Part shown: positions 27,559 through 37,135 of the stretch, piece by piece | How positions within the stretch are numbered: the first letter of the stretch is position 1 | Layout: each line of letters begins with the position of its first letter | Source: Thalassotalea sp. HSM 43 | GTDB taxonomy: Bacteria; Pseudomonadota; Gammaproteobacteria; Enterobacterales; Alteromonadaceae | Direction of reading: 5' to 3' | Assembly: GCF_004752005.1 (NCBI RefSeq) | Contig: NZ_CP038493.1 | Span: 496,001 to 560,000 of the forward strand | Length of the DNA stretch: 64,000 bases | Notes under the pieces: model-generated | What the model was told of the DNA's origin: nothing | The model's database searches: none | Seen by the model: only the letters and a program-made list of their open reading frames with translations | Position numbers and translations under genes: made by a program

Positions 27559-27968
27559 TCACCATCTGACTTTGACTAAATCACTTTGAGCACTTAACGA
27601 CTCAACTAATAACATTTTATTTTTACTTGGGTGCAGGTCAAAACTGAGCCTAAATCTGTTGTTGCCAATGAACACGCTACTGATGTTGGCCTGCCTAGCA
27701 TTAGGTTGATTGAGTATGTCATCAAACGGCTGGAACTTTAAAATAGCCTTGCGACCTTGCCTAGACGTGAAATATAGTCCTTGCTGGTTCACTGCCCAAC
27801 GATGTGAATTATCTGATTCAAGTTTAACTAATTGAATTTTATCTTGAACACCCTCGCCCTGCTCTTTAATTAACCAAGCGACCATTTCTTGATCGACAGC
27901 AATGGCAGCAATGGCAGCAAAATATTCAATATCATTAAATGGTTTATAAGATAGGTAGTTTTCGCTTA
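27559..27968 (-). pseudogene. C-terminal remnant of a CadC-like regulator with TolB/PD40 beta-propeller
   Basis: The open frame begins after an in-frame stop near 27968 and lacks an N-terminus; the first Met is at 27885. WAVNQQGLYFTSRQG, then the RLSFDLHPSKNKMLLVESL strand and a final SDLVKVRW, match the pattern W.v...GiYf......SpDgk.lL....esDi seen at the C-terminus of CadC-type winged-helix regulators with a propeller sensor. No DNA-binding or membrane part is present upstream, where the MFS gene ends at 28073. Probably a decayed gene; a short expressed protein cannot be excluded. Confidence 0.5.
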
Positions 27969-28072
27969 TCTAAGAACTTTTATACAAGTCTTGAGTAATA
28001 GGCAGCAAGTATTTTTATTGCTTAAAGACTGGCTAATGAGTGGCTAAATAATTGCTCACATATAATGCCTGC

Positions 28073-29413
28073 CTAGTTGATTTTTGGTGCCGGCTCCCCC
28101 TCGACAATAGGGTCATTTTGTTCGATTATTTGCACCACATCAGGAGCCTTGGTTGGGAAACGGACAAACCAGAGCACAATTGACAGTACAACGAAGACAC
28201 TGGCCAAAATAAAATACATGAGATACGGCACGCCCATATTATCTGTCGCAGCAGCAATTGAACTACCTAGTGGACGCCCTACATTTGATGCCGCCATATA
28301 GAGCGTGAACTGCGTTGCCGCAACACCTGGGTTGCAAAGCCGCATTGCGATTGGAATAAAGGCTACGATTAGCATCGTCGCAAAAAATTCAATCTGCCAG
28401 AAATAAGCGGTAAGAAGTGAAACGTTTGACCAATGATTGTGTGCCAAACCAAAGCTAATCGCACACACACTGACCAGTATACACATGATCAAGGCGGCAC
28501 GTTGCGCACCTATTTTTGTCACAGCCCTGCCGCCTAACACAAGAGCAAATATACCAGAGGCAAACTGGGCGGCTGAGATGGTATTGGTATAACTTGTCTG
28601 AGTCCAACCACCGAGGTTGGTTGCAAGGCCAGGATGATAGGCCTCAGCTATGCCACTTGGCATGGTTCGGACACAAAAAATAGCAAACGCAACCAGACTT
28701 ATCGGCGCAAGCATGGCTTTCCAGCTATTGATCAATAGTGGCTTCCAAGCCTTGATCTGTATATGAACATTGCGCGGATGCGCGTCGCCATCACTCCAGG
28801 GAAAACGCCTTTCACCTTCACGTTCGTAAATAAAAATCCCGAAAACAACGACGCTTGAGACAAATAAAGCTGCGGTCAGATACCCTGCCATAGGTCCATA
28901 ATTTGCGATTAGGTGACCACCGAAAAAAGTGAACACAGACATCCCTAATACTTGCCCACCAAACATGATACCAGCAGCTTTGCCACGCTCATCTTCAGGC
29001 ATAATATCAACGGTAAGACTGTCAATGGATACGTCCTGAAACGCGGTTCCCGAATTGACAAGAAAAGCCAGCATAGAGATTAGCCATATTTCCTTCGCCC
29101 CAGGCGAAAGTATCGCAGCGAGTATGAGCATTACGACAATTGTCGACTGGGCGCCGATTATCCAAATACGCCTGCGCCCCATCGGCAAATAAGTGTACCG
29201 ATCCATTATAAAACCGAGAAAGAATTTAAGCGTCCAAGGCAGGATAGACGCGCTGACTACACCCGCAACGGCAGCAGTAGAGGCACCATTGGCAGCAAGC
29301 CAAGCAGGAATTGCATAGAAAAAAAGCCCAACAGGGATACCTTGGGTAAAATAGAATAAAAATACCGTAATAAGACGCAACTTGGCGCTTCGTTCAAGGA
29401 TGAGAATGAGCAA
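28073..29413 (-). CDS. AmpG/PAT-like MFS transporter
   Basis: 446 aa with 12 hydrophobic segments. FLFYFTQGIPVGLFFYAIPAWL and the AFQDVSIDSLTVDIMPEDERGKAAG loop are characteristic of the peptide/acetyl-CoA/drug (AmpG-like) branch of the MFS. Substrate unknown; no cell-wall recycling genes adjoin. The frame opens with TTG at 29413, with GGAGA only two bases before it, so the start is uncertain; ATT six bases later has ideal spacing. Codon use looks somewhat richer in G+C than its neighbours, hinting at transfer. Confidence 0.78.
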   Translation of the reverse strand: MLILILERSAKLRLITVFLFYFTQGIPVGLFFYAIPAWLAANGASTAAVAGVVSASILPWTLKFFLGFIMDRYTYLPMGRRRIWIIGAQSTIVVMLILAAILSPGAKEIWLISMLAFLVNSGTAFQDVSIDSLTVDIMPEDERGKAAGIMFGGQVLGMSVFTFFGGHLIANYGPMAGYLTAALFVSSVVVFGIFIYEREGERRFPWSDGDAHPRNVHIQIKAWKPLLINSWKAMLAPISLVAFAIFCVRTMPSGIAEAYHPGLATNLGGWTQTSYTNTISAAQFASGIFALVLGGRAVTKIGAQRAALIMCILVSVCAISFGLAHNHWSNVSLLTAYFWQIEFFATMLIVAFIPIAMRLCNPGVAATQFTLYMAASNVGRPLGSSIAAATDNMGVPYLMYFILASVFVVLSIVLWFVRFPTKAPDVVQIIEQNDPIVEGEPAPKIN

Positions 29414-29811
29414 TCTCCGAAAGAACTCGTATATAGGACTATATACGCTAGATCCGTTTAAGTCTAAAACGGCTATATCTGTTACAAGCTATGTATCCCT
29501 TTGTATTTGCTATACATCCTGTGTTTTCCCTTGCGAGCACTAGGTGTGAAAATGTGTTCCTGACAAATTTTTTGACCTCTCTTCTCGAGTTCTCACTCCT
29601 TTTCACTGGCCATATATTGAGTCAACGCAAGGTTTTTATTTGGATTTCACGGGTATTCAAAGGTAGTTGAGCAACGAGCTTTTGCAGAAAAAAGACCAAA
29701 AAGGTTGCCGCCTAATTTTTAAACGTTGGTATTTGATACGGTACTATTAATCAAAATGGGTACTCTCAACTTATTGGCAGATATCTAAGGTTTAGTCAGA
29801 GCTACTTCAAT
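29414..29811. other. Gene-free stretch carrying the first copy of a 102-bp repeat
   Basis: Apart from the repeat at 29513-29614 and AT-rich flanks I see no gene or RNA. It contains the upstream region of the MFS gene and the downstream region of the Cys-rich gene. Confidence 0.5.
29513..29614. repeat. 102-bp direct repeat, copy 1
   Basis: It is about 93% identical by eye to 30191-30292 (about seven mismatches, no gaps). Both begin TACATCCTGT and end CACTNGCCATA. The copies flank the Cys-rich gene. Confidence 0.85.
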
Positions 29812-30105
29812 TTAATCATCAAGCTCTCTTTTAAATTTATACGGAGCAATGGTTTCACCGACAAACATTCCCTGTCGCCGTATATCACTCTCATCAAGGA
29901 TTGAAAACGGTACAGCAACGCAATGGTTTTCCATCATATGTTCAGCTAAACTTTTTTTGTTGTGGCAGAAATGAACTTCCTTGTGACATTCATCACAATA
30001 GCGAACATTAGAATCATCGGTTTCAGATAACTTTCCCCACTTTTGACTACATTGTTTACCGAAAGCGCAATTACAAATTTTTGGTTTAGACACAACTTCA
30101 CTCAT
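29812..30105 (-). CDS. Cys/His-rich small protein, putative zinc-binding
   Basis: 97 aa. CNCAFGKQCSQKWGKL, then RYCDECHKEVHFCHN and NHCVAVPF, gives eight Cys and four His, with C-x2-C-x-K-x-V-H-x-C resembling a zinc ribbon found in uncharacterised bacterial proteins. No signal peptide. It stands alone between two 102-bp direct repeats next to a tRNA gene, which suggests it came as a small insertion or duplication. Confidence 0.6.
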   Translation of the reverse strand: MSEVVSKPKICNCAFGKQCSQKWGKLSETDDSNVRYCDECHKEVHFCHNKKSLAEHMMENHCVAVPFSILDESDIRRQGMFVGETIAPYKFKRELDD

Positions 30106-30190
30106 TCTTTCGTAAAATCTGGTTTCAAGGTTAGCGTAACTTTTAACTTCTTCAAACTTGTTTGATTTTACTTTTAACCTTGCGCATTAA

Positions 30191-30292
30191 TACATCCTGT
30201 ATTTTCCCCTTAGGGCACTAGGTGTGAAAATTTGTTCCTGACAAATTTTTTGACCTCTCTTCTCGAGTTCTCACTCCTTTTCACTAGCCATA
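30191..30292. repeat. 102-bp direct repeat, copy 2
   Basis: Second copy, ending directly at the terminator of tRNA-Ser; copy 1 lacks that terminator. Confidence 0.85.
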
Positions 30293-30317
30293 AAAAAACC
30301 CGACTTACGTCGGGTTT
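30292..30317 (-). terminator. Rho-independent terminator of tRNA-Ser
   Basis: On the minus strand CCCGAC / GTCGGG with a 4-nt loop, then a run of T, eight bases after the tRNA 3' end. Confidence 0.85.
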
Positions 30318-30324
30318 CAATATA

Positions 30325-30412
30325 TGGCGGTGACGGAGAGATTCGAACTCTCGAAAGGTTGCCCTTTACACACTTTCCAGGCGTGCTCCTTCAGCCACTC
30401 GGACACGTCACC
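30325..30412 (-). tRNA. tRNA-Ser(GGA)
   Basis: 88 nt including encoded CCA. Acceptor stem GGTGACG / CGTCACC, long variable arm of the class II type (GGGCAACC-type hairpin), T loop GTTCGAATC. Anticodon loop CTGGAAA reads GGA, decoding UCC/UCU. Confidence 0.95.
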
Positions 30413-30745
30413 TAAGTTCATTTTGTATAACATTTTTATATAGTGCTTGTTATTGCACTTAGTGATTTTGCTGAGCACGCCTTGGCGTGATATTCACCTT
30501 GGCAGCCACTCGGACACGTCACCTAAATTCATTTTGTATAACATTTTTATATAGTGCTTGTTATTGCACTTAGTGATTTTGCTGAGCACGCCTTGGCGTG
30601 ATATTCACCTTGGCAGCCACTCGGACACGTCACCTAAATTCATTTTGTATAACATTTTTATATAGTGCTTGTTATTGCACTTAGTGATTTTGCTGAGCAC
30701 GCCTTGGCGTGATATTCACCTTGGCAGCCACTCGGACACGTCACC
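30392..30745 (-). repeat. 111-bp tandem array repeating the tRNA-Ser 5' end and its upstream region
   Basis: The first 21 nt of the tRNA (GGTGACG...GGCTG, minus strand) recur exactly at 30503-30523, 30614-30634 and 30725-30745, each 111 bp apart. The 90 bp between are also repeated almost without change. Each unit contains TGTTATACA, an extended -10 element, 11 nt before the tRNA sequence, and a CACGCC-AA-GGCGTG stem. So every truncated tRNA start has the same putative promoter as the intact gene, except the outermost, whose upstream DNA is a heptamer microsatellite. Confidence 0.92.
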
Positions 30746-30753
30746 TAAATAAA

Positions 30754-30823
30754 GTACTAGGTACTAGGTACTAGGTACTAGGTACTAGGTACTAGGTACT
30801 AGGTACTAGGTACTAGGTACTAG
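30754..30823. repeat. Heptanucleotide microsatellite, 10 perfect copies
   Basis: GTACTAG repeated ten times without error (70 bp), directly next to the tRNA-Ser array. Related heptamers occur at 47081-47143. Confidence 0.97.
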
Positions 30824-30860
30824 CAGCGCGTATGTTAGGGAATATTCACTAACGACGCAA

Positions 30861-30892
30861 GTACAAACGATAAATTAATTTATCGTTTGTAC
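30861..30892. other. Perfect 32-bp palindrome downstream of nadA
   Basis: GTACAAACGATAAATT followed immediately by its reverse complement, with a T tract on the plus-strand side. It could act as a cruciform, protein site or weak terminator. It closes the gene-free stretch 30413-30914, the rest of which is the two repeat arrays. Confidence 0.6.
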
Positions 30893-30914
30893 TGTTTTTA
30901 ATCAATTGATGATA

Positions 30915-31973
30915 TTAGGTATTGTTGGCTTGTGTGAGTTTTAATTGAGCAGAAAAATTAAGCATGCGATTTAGCGATTTTAACGCACCTTGACGCAGCT
31001 CCATATCAACAAAAATTTCACGGCCCGTTGGGTCAATTAATGAATCATGAATGGCTTTCAAACCGTTCATTGCCATCCACGGGCAATGCGCACAGCTGCG
31101 ACATGTTGCGCCTTCACCGGCAGTTGGCGCTTCAAAAAATTCTTTATCTGGACACAGTTGCTGCATCTTGTAGAAGATACCGCGGTCAGTAGCGACGATG
31201 AATTTTTTGTTTGGCATTTCTTGCGCAGCTTTAATAAGCTGGCTGGTTGAGCCTACCGCATCAGCCAAATCAACCACTGACGATGGTGATTCAGGGTGAA
31301 CCAAAACAGCTGCATCTGGATGCAATGCTTTCATATCGCTCAAGGCTTTGGTTTTAAACTCATCGTGAACAATACACGCGCCATCCCACATGATCATGTC
31401 AGCGTCAGTTTGCTTTTCAATGTAGGCGCCCAAATGCTTATCAGGTCCCCACAAAATGGTTTCGCCCTGCTCGTCCAAATGTTCGACAATTTCAAGGGCA
31501 CAGCTTGATGTGACAATCCAATCTGCACGTGCTTTTACTTCTGTTGAAGTATTGGCATAAACAACCACAGTGCGCTCAGGGTGTTGATCACAAAACTTGT
31601 TGAATTCGTCGATTGGACAACCTAAATCGAGTGAACAGGTCGCCTCTAGGGTTGGCATAAGTACGGTTTTTTCTGGTGTTAAAACCTTTGCGGTTTCACC
31701 CATGAACTTTACGCCAGCAACAATAAGCGTCTCTGCTGGGTGTTGATTACCAAAACGAGCCATTTCTAATGAGTCTGCTACACAGCCGCCGGTTTCTTCA
31801 GCCAGTGCCTGAATTTCAGGGTCTGTATAGTAATGGGCAACCAGTACCGCATTTTTCTCTTTCAACAAGACTTTGATTTTGTCTTTGTAATCCTGTTTCT
31901 CTGCATCAGTCAATGGCGCAGGTTTAGGCGGAAAGGTGTAGTCAAAATCAACGGCTAAGGTAGTTTCTAGCAT
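30915..31973 (-). CDS. nadA: Quinolinate synthase A
   Basis: 352 aa, standard length. Condenses iminoaspartate with dihydroxyacetone phosphate to quinolinate in de novo NAD synthesis. The three [4Fe-4S] ligands fall at Cys113 ([10 protein letters not shown]), Cys200 (DGACIVH) and Cys297 (CRSCAHC), the same numbering as in E. coli NadA, and [10 protein letters not shown] is the substrate-binding start. Single-gene unit; no nadB or nadC in the window. Confidence 0.97.
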   Translation of the reverse strand: MLETTLAVDFDYTFPPKPAPLTDAEKQDYKDKIKVLLKEKNAVLVAHYYTDPEIQALAEETGGCVADSLEMARFGNQHPAETLIVAGVKFMGETAKVLTPEKTVLMPTLEATCSLDLGCPIDEFNKFCDQHPERTVVVYANTSTEVKARADWIVTSSCALEIVEHLDEQGETILWGPDKHLGAYIEKQTDADMIMWDGACIVHDEFKTKALSDMKALHPDAAVLVHPESPSSVVDLADAVGSTSQLIKAAQEMPNKKFIVATDRGIFYKMQQLCPDKEFFEAPTAGEGATCRSCAHCPWMAMNGLKAIHDSLIDPTGREIFVDMELRQGALKSLNRMLNFSAQLKLTQANNT

Positions 31974-32048
31974 GTTCGCAAAACTCGTTATGAATCAGTT
32001 TTTATAAAATTGGCGGATATTATAAAAGAATACGCGTTAAAGATAAAC

Positions 32049-32086
32049 AAAAGGCGCCGTCTAGCCTAAGCCAGAGGGCGCCTTTT
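32049..32086 (-). terminator. Rho-independent terminator after the S9 peptidase
   Basis: AAAAGGCGCC / GGCGCCTTTT with an 18-nt loop, between the S9 peptidase stop and the nadA start. Confidence 0.8.
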
Positions 32087-32099
32087 TCGTTATATGCTA

Positions 32100-34568
32100 T
32101 TAAAGATGGGTTTCAAACAGCTTAAAAATACGACGATATTCGTCTAACCAACTGCTTGGTTGCACAAAACCGTGTGGCTCAACTGGGTAAATCGCAGTCT
32201 CCCAATCTTCCTTCTCAAGCTCAATTAAGCGTTGTACTAAACGCACACTGTCTTGGAAGAATACATTGTCATCAACCATAGGTGCGTTGATCAACAATGG
32301 CTTGGTTAAACCTTCAGCGAAATAGATAGGTGAACTGCGCTCAAAGGCAATTGGGTCATCACCTGGCGTGTTTAAAATGTTCGACGTATAACCGTGGTTA
32401 TATGATGTCCAATCTGACACTAGACGCAAAGCAGAACCCGCTGCGAACGTATCAGGCTCTTTAAACAAGGCCATCAAAGTTAAAAAGCCGCCGTATGAAC
32501 CGCCGTATACACCGATTTTGTCTTTGTCGATGTTAGCGTTTTCTACTAACCAATCAACGCCTTGCAGCATATCTTCAACTTCAGGTTTGCCCATGTGACG
32601 ATAAATCGCAGTACGCCAATCACGGCCATAGCCTTTAGACGCACGGTAATCCATATCAATTACAGTGTAACCTTGCTGCACCAACATTGAATGGAACATA
32701 AACTCGCGGAAGTAACCAGACCAGCCTAAATGCGAGTTTTGTAAGTAACCGGCACCATGCACAAACATCACCGCTTTACCGGCATTAGGTCCGTCGTTAT
32801 TCTCCGGCTGATAAACGCGAGTGAATATTCCTTGCTCGCTGTGCTCAGATGGAATTTCAACTACCGACGGCGCCGTCCAAGGCATAGCCAAAAACTCTTC
32901 ACTGACGGTATGAGTTAAACGCACCGCCGTTGCATCGATATTGGTATCTTGTATGTAAAGCTCTGGTGGCATCGTTGTTGTTGAATGTTCAATCAATAAC
33001 TTGCTTTCGTCCGGCGACAATGCATAAGAATTGTTGCCACCTAAGTCTGTAACAGCAGTGATTTTCGCGCTGTCGACGTCCACTTTATAAACTTCGTAAA
33101 TGCCAGGGTGCTTTTTGTTGGCCTGAAAATAAAAGTTGTCTTCGTCTTTGGTTTTAGTAACTTGACGCACTTCATAGTTACCCGATGTCAATGCTTTGGC
33201 TTTGCCGTCAACAGGTTTGACATATAAGTGACCATAGCCTGACTCTTCAGACTGGAAGTACAATGTTTCTGACTCATCAAACCAACCGTAGTTGTTAAAG
33301 TCCCAGTTGATCCACGCATCATCATGCAAACGGTGCTGGTTTACTAAGGCTTTTTCGTCAAAATCAATGGTCGCGATCCAACGATCTTTGTTGTCCCAGG
33401 CTTCCATCATTAAGGCAACCTGATTGGAATCTTTGTGCCACTTGATCGCTTGACGGTATTGCATCAAATGAATGTTACGTGGCGCTTTTTCTGAGGTGTA
33501 CTCTTTACCTTCACGAGCATAGTTTTCTTTGCGAACATCCGCTAAAACGTCGTCGTCAAAACCCGGTAAGGTGTCGTAACCCAATAAATATTGTGCATCG
33601 TTTTTCAAATCAAGTAAGTACACTTGCTCAGAGTACTGACGGTTATCTGATACACGGTAACGTACGCGTTGTGGGTCTATCATCGCATCACTGGTGACGT
33701 AATTTGGCATGATATCGCCAGCGTTGCTCCATGACATATTTTTCGCCACAGATACCACCATCATTTCACCATTAGGCGAAAGCTGTGCTTGTACGACGCG
33801 CTTGCCTTCACCAAAGTAAAACGTTGACGTTGCAATGGTGTCGTTTTGTTTGCGAATATTGCTGTCTTTATCTGCTTGAATACCGGCATTGCGTTCTTGT
33901 AACGCAACAAACTTAATCAGTTTGTGTTGCTCTTTGGCGATATAGGTTTTCTCAGCCTGCTTACCTGGGGTATTGGTCATCTGCAAGTTAGCAAGTTCTT
34001 TTACCTGATTATTATTCAAATCTAAGCTGTAAAAGATGTTGCCGATACGGTAAGCCACGCTGCCATCGCTTAAAAACATTGGCTGTGATTCAATCGCTGA
34101 GGTATAGGTAAGTTGCTTAACCGATTGCTCGTTTAAGTCTTTAAGGAAGACATTACCTTTGAAGACATAAAGCTCTTTGCTGCCGTCAGCGTTGCTGACT
34201 GCGCCTCGGTCGGCGACTTTATGCAAATTGGCGTAATCGACTTTCTCGCCATTGCCTTGTGCGTTTAAGCTTTTGGAGAATAAATCGGTAACCGGGTTAC
34301 CTTCACGCTTTTGCTGATAAAAAACCGTATTACTGTCATCGCCCCAATACCACTGTTGCGGTGAACGAGCGATCCAGTCAGGATCTGACATGGCTTTTTC
34401 TAAGGTGATTTTGATATCAGCATCAGGATTTGCAACATCAGCACCTTGTACGGGCGCCATTGTTTCTGTATTTGATTTGGCAACCTGTTCCGATTGCTCT
34501 GACATATCTGTACTTACACAGGCGCTTAGCAATACGCTAACCGATGCCGCTAGCAAAGAATATTTCAT
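32100..34568 (-). CDS. S9 family prolyl-oligopeptidase/DPP IV-like lipoprotein
   Basis: 822 aa from ATG 34568 (GGGAA ribosome site; a Met four codons earlier is less likely). Lipobox VLLSAC. An N-terminal DPP IV-type beta-propeller is followed by an alpha/beta hydrolase domain. The nucleophile Ser is in GVYGGSYGGF (about residue 690), Asp in PMVDDNVFF and His in PHGFVQ. It cleaves dipeptides or acyl-peptides in the periplasm. Monocistronic, with terminator downstream. Confidence 0.92.
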   Translation of the reverse strand: MKYSLLAASVSVLLSACVSTDMSEQSEQVAKSNTETMAPVQGADVANPDADIKITLEKAMSDPDWIARSPQQWYWGDDSNTVFYQQKREGNPVTDLFSKSLNAQGNGEKVDYANLHKVADRGAVSNADGSKELYVFKGNVFLKDLNEQSVKQLTYTSAIESQPMFLSDGSVAYRIGNIFYSLDLNNNQVKELANLQMTNTPGKQAEKTYIAKEQHKLIKFVALQERNAGIQADKDSNIRKQNDTIATSTFYFGEGKRVVQAQLSPNGEMMVVSVAKNMSWSNAGDIMPNYVTSDAMIDPQRVRYRVSDNRQYSEQVYLLDLKNDAQYLLGYDTLPGFDDDVLADVRKENYAREGKEYTSEKAPRNIHLMQYRQAIKWHKDSNQVALMMEAWDNKDRWIATIDFDEKALVNQHRLHDDAWINWDFNNYGWFDESETLYFQSEESGYGHLYVKPVDGKAKALTSGNYEVRQVTKTKDEDNFYFQANKKHPGIYEVYKVDVDSAKITAVTDLGGNNSYALSPDESKLLIEHSTTTMPPELYIQDTNIDATAVRLTHTVSEEFLAMPWTAPSVVEIPSEHSEQGIFTRVYQPENNDGPNAGKAVMFVHGAGYLQNSHLGWSGYFREFMFHSMLVQQGYTVIDMDYRASKGYGRDWRTAIYRHMGKPEVEDMLQGVDWLVENANIDKDKIGVYGGSYGGFLTLMALFKEPDTFAAGSALRLVSDWTSYNHGYTSNILNTPGDDPIAFERSSPIYFAEGLTKPLLINAPMVDDNVFFQDSVRLVQRLIELEKEDWETAIYPVEPHGFVQPSSWLDEYRRIFKLFETHL

Positions 34569-34706
34569 AGTTTCCCACATAGTATTAATAATTTTTCGAG
34601 CCTATTAAAACAAAAACTTAGGTTACAAGGCAATTACTGCTCACTACAAAAGTGTAATAGTGTGTAATCGGTGTACATTTTTTAACCACACCTTAAGTGA
34701 AGATTC

Positions 34707-34715
34707 TGTTATAAT
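34707..34715 (+). promoter_or_regulatory. Extended -10 promoter of ygiQ
   Basis: TG-T-TATAAT, an extended -10 with a consensus hexamer, 55 bp before the start codon. No good -35 is visible at 17 nt. Confidence 0.6.
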
Positions 34716-34769
34716 CCGCCGAATTGTTTAGCGACAGCCACTTTTATTACTACGAGACCATCAGTTTCT

Positions 34770-37046
34770 ATGATCCCATTACCAAAAACCGAATTATTTG
34801 AATACCCGAAATATTGGGCCGAATGTTACGGCACAGCCCCGTTTTTACCTATGTCACGTAAGGAAATGGACGAACTAGGATGGGACAGTTGCGACATTAT
34901 TTTGGTTACCGGTGATGCCTATGTTGATCACCCATCTTTTGGTATGGCGATTATTGGTCGTATGCTGGAGTCGCAAGGCTTTCGCGTTGGTATCATTTCG
35001 CAACCAGACTGGCATAGCAAAGATGCGTTTATGCAGTTAGGAAAACCTAACCTTTTCTTTGGTGTTACGGCTGGCAACATGGACTCGATGATTAATCGCT
35101 ATACTGCCGAGCGTCGTTTGCGTCATGACGATGCCTACACGCCAAACAACGAAGGTGGCAAACGCCCAGATAGAGCAACGTTAGTCTATTCACAACGTTG
35201 TAAAGAAGCGTACAAAGATGTCCCAGTTGTGCTGGGTGGTATCGAAGCGAGTTTACGCCGTATTGCCCATTACGACTATTGGTCTGATAAAGTACGTCGC
35301 TCAGTATTGTTTGACGCCAAAGCCGATATATTAATATACGGTAATGCTGAACGACCGTTAATTGAAGTCGCCCACCGTATAGCTCGTGGCGAAGAAGTCA
35401 AAGACATTCAAGACGTTCGTGGTACGGCGTTTTTAAGTAAAACCGCCCTACCAGGATGGCGTGGTGTTGATTCACGCGCTATTGATAAGCCCGGTAAGAT
35501 AGATGCCATCGCCAGCCCTTATCAAGATATGATGCCTTCAAATTGCGATAAAGCCGATGAAACCACCGACTCAGGTGTGACCATAGTTAACGGCGCCAAT
35601 GCTGCGACGAGTAACCCTGACATCAGCAAAGAAGCGGTGCCTATTCAAATCAGTGATTATCAAAACAAAAGCTGGGAGAAAAAGCACAAGCCTTGGGAGT
35701 TTACCTACGTAAAATTACCGTCTTTTGAACAGGTCAGCGCCAACAAAGTATTGTATGCCCACGCCTCGCGCATTTTTCATCAGGAAGTAAACCCTGCCAG
35801 TGCTCGCGCTTTAGTGCAAACCCACGGTGACCGTTTGATTTGGCTAAACCCGCCGGCGATCCCATTAAGTGAAGCAGAGATGGACGGCGTATTTGGATTA
35901 CCGTATGCGCGTGTGCCACACCAAATTTATGGCAAGGCTAAGATCCCTGCCTACGATATGATCAAAACCTCGATCAATATCATGCGCGGTTGTTTTGGTG
36001 GCTGTTCATTTTGCTCGATAACCGAACACGAAGGTCGCATTATTCAATCGCGCTCGCATGAGTCGATCTTAGAAGAAATCGAAGACATCAAACTCAAAGT
36101 ACCTGGATTTACCGGGGTTATTTCTGATTTAGGTGGCCCAACCGCCAACATGTATCAATTACGTTGTAAGAGCCCTAAAGCAGAAGCTACGTGTCGTCGA
36201 CCAAGTTGTGTCTGGCCAGATATTTGTGGCCATATGGATACCGACCACAAACCAACCATCGAGCTTTACCGTAAAGCGCGAAAAATTAAAGGCATTAAGA
36301 AAATTCTTATCGCTTCTGGGGTTCGTTATGACTTGGCCATTCGCGATCCTGAGTACGTCAAAGAATTGGCATCGCACCATGTAGGTGGCTATTTAAAAAT
36401 CGCCCCAGAGCATACCGAAGACGCGCCATTAGCAAAAATGATGAAACCGGGCATGGGCTCTTATCACAAGTTTAAAGAGATGTTTGATCATTACTCTAAG
36501 CTTGCTGGTAAAAAACAGTTTTTGATCCCCTACTTTATCTCTGCTCATCCAGGCACTACAGACAAAGATATGGTGAACTTGGCGCTATGGCTAAAACAAA
36601 ACGACTTTAAGTTGGATCAAGTACAAAACTTTTATCCATCACCGTTGGCTAATGCGACCACCATTTATCATACCGAGATTGACTCGTTAAATAAGATCCG
36701 CAAAGACAATGACTCAGTCGCGGTACCGAAAGGCACCATTCAACGTCGATTGCATAAAGCGATTTTACGATACCATGATCCACATAACTGGGGCTTGATT
36801 CGCGAAGCGCTAACCAAAATGGGCTTAGCAAGAAAGCTTATCGGCAGTGGTCCTGAATGTTTGGTACCTCACGAAACCCGCAGTGAAAAAAATGCCGGTT
36901 ATGGTAAAGGCAAAAACAACGCCAAGGGTAATAAGACATCCTATGGGCAAAAACGCCATAACAAGCCGCATTCAAGCAATGGCAAAGCCGGTTTAACACG
37001 CTTTAGTGACAATCAGTTTAAAAAGCCAAGCAAGAAACGCAAGTAA
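34770..37046 (+). CDS. ygiQ: YgiQ family radical SAM protein
   Basis: 758 aa (UPF0313). The N-terminal region with [18 protein letters not shown] is characteristic. The radical SAM cluster is C-x3-C-x2-C in [12 protein letters not shown] at about 405-415. The C-terminal tail is rich in Lys, Gly and Asn and looks disordered and RNA- or anion-binding. The reaction catalysed by this family is not established. Alone in its unit. Confidence 0.93.
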   Translation: MIPLPKTELFEYPKYWAECYGTAPFLPMSRKEMDELGWDSCDIILVTGDAYVDHPSFGMAIIGRMLESQGFRVGIISQPDWHSKDAFMQLGKPNLFFGVTAGNMDSMINRYTAERRLRHDDAYTPNNEGGKRPDRATLVYSQRCKEAYKDVPVVLGGIEASLRRIAHYDYWSDKVRRSVLFDAKADILIYGNAERPLIEVAHRIARGEEVKDIQDVRGTAFLSKTALPGWRGVDSRAIDKPGKIDAIASPYQDMMPSNCDKADETTDSGVTIVNGANAATSNPDISKEAVPIQISDYQNKSWEKKHKPWEFTYVKLPSFEQVSANKVLYAHASRIFHQEVNPASARALVQTHGDRLIWLNPPAIPLSEAEMDGVFGLPYARVPHQIYGKAKIPAYDMIKTSINIMRGCFGGCSFCSITEHEGRIIQSRSHESILEEIEDIKLKVPGFTGVISDLGGPTANMYQLRCKSPKAEATCRRPSCVWPDICGHMDTDHKPTIELYRKARKIKGIKKILIASGVRYDLAIRDPEYVKELASHHVGGYLKIAPEHTEDAPLAKMMKPGMGSYHKFKEMFDHYSKLAGKKQFLIPYFISAHPGTTDKDMVNLALWLKQNDFKLDQVQNFYPSPLANATTIYHTEIDSLNKIRKDNDSVAVPKGTIQRRLHKAILRYHDPHNWGLIREALTKMGLARKLIGSGPECLVPHETRSEKNAGYGKGKNNAKGNKTSYGQKRHNKPHSSNGKAGLTRFSDNQFKKPSKKRK

Positions 37047-37135
37047 AAGCACAACGAAAGCAATGCGCTGATGGCGCAAATACTTTATAATGCGCCGCAA
37101 TTTTATGCGGTGCATCTTTTTTAAGGAACTCTCTT

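Noticed and set aside
29513-30292. 102-bp repeats as insertion-sequence ends
   Set aside because: They are direct, not inverted, and no transposase lies between them.
30392-30823. CRISPR-like spacing of short repeats
   Set aside because: The stretches between are themselves repeated, not unique spacers, and no cas gene is present.
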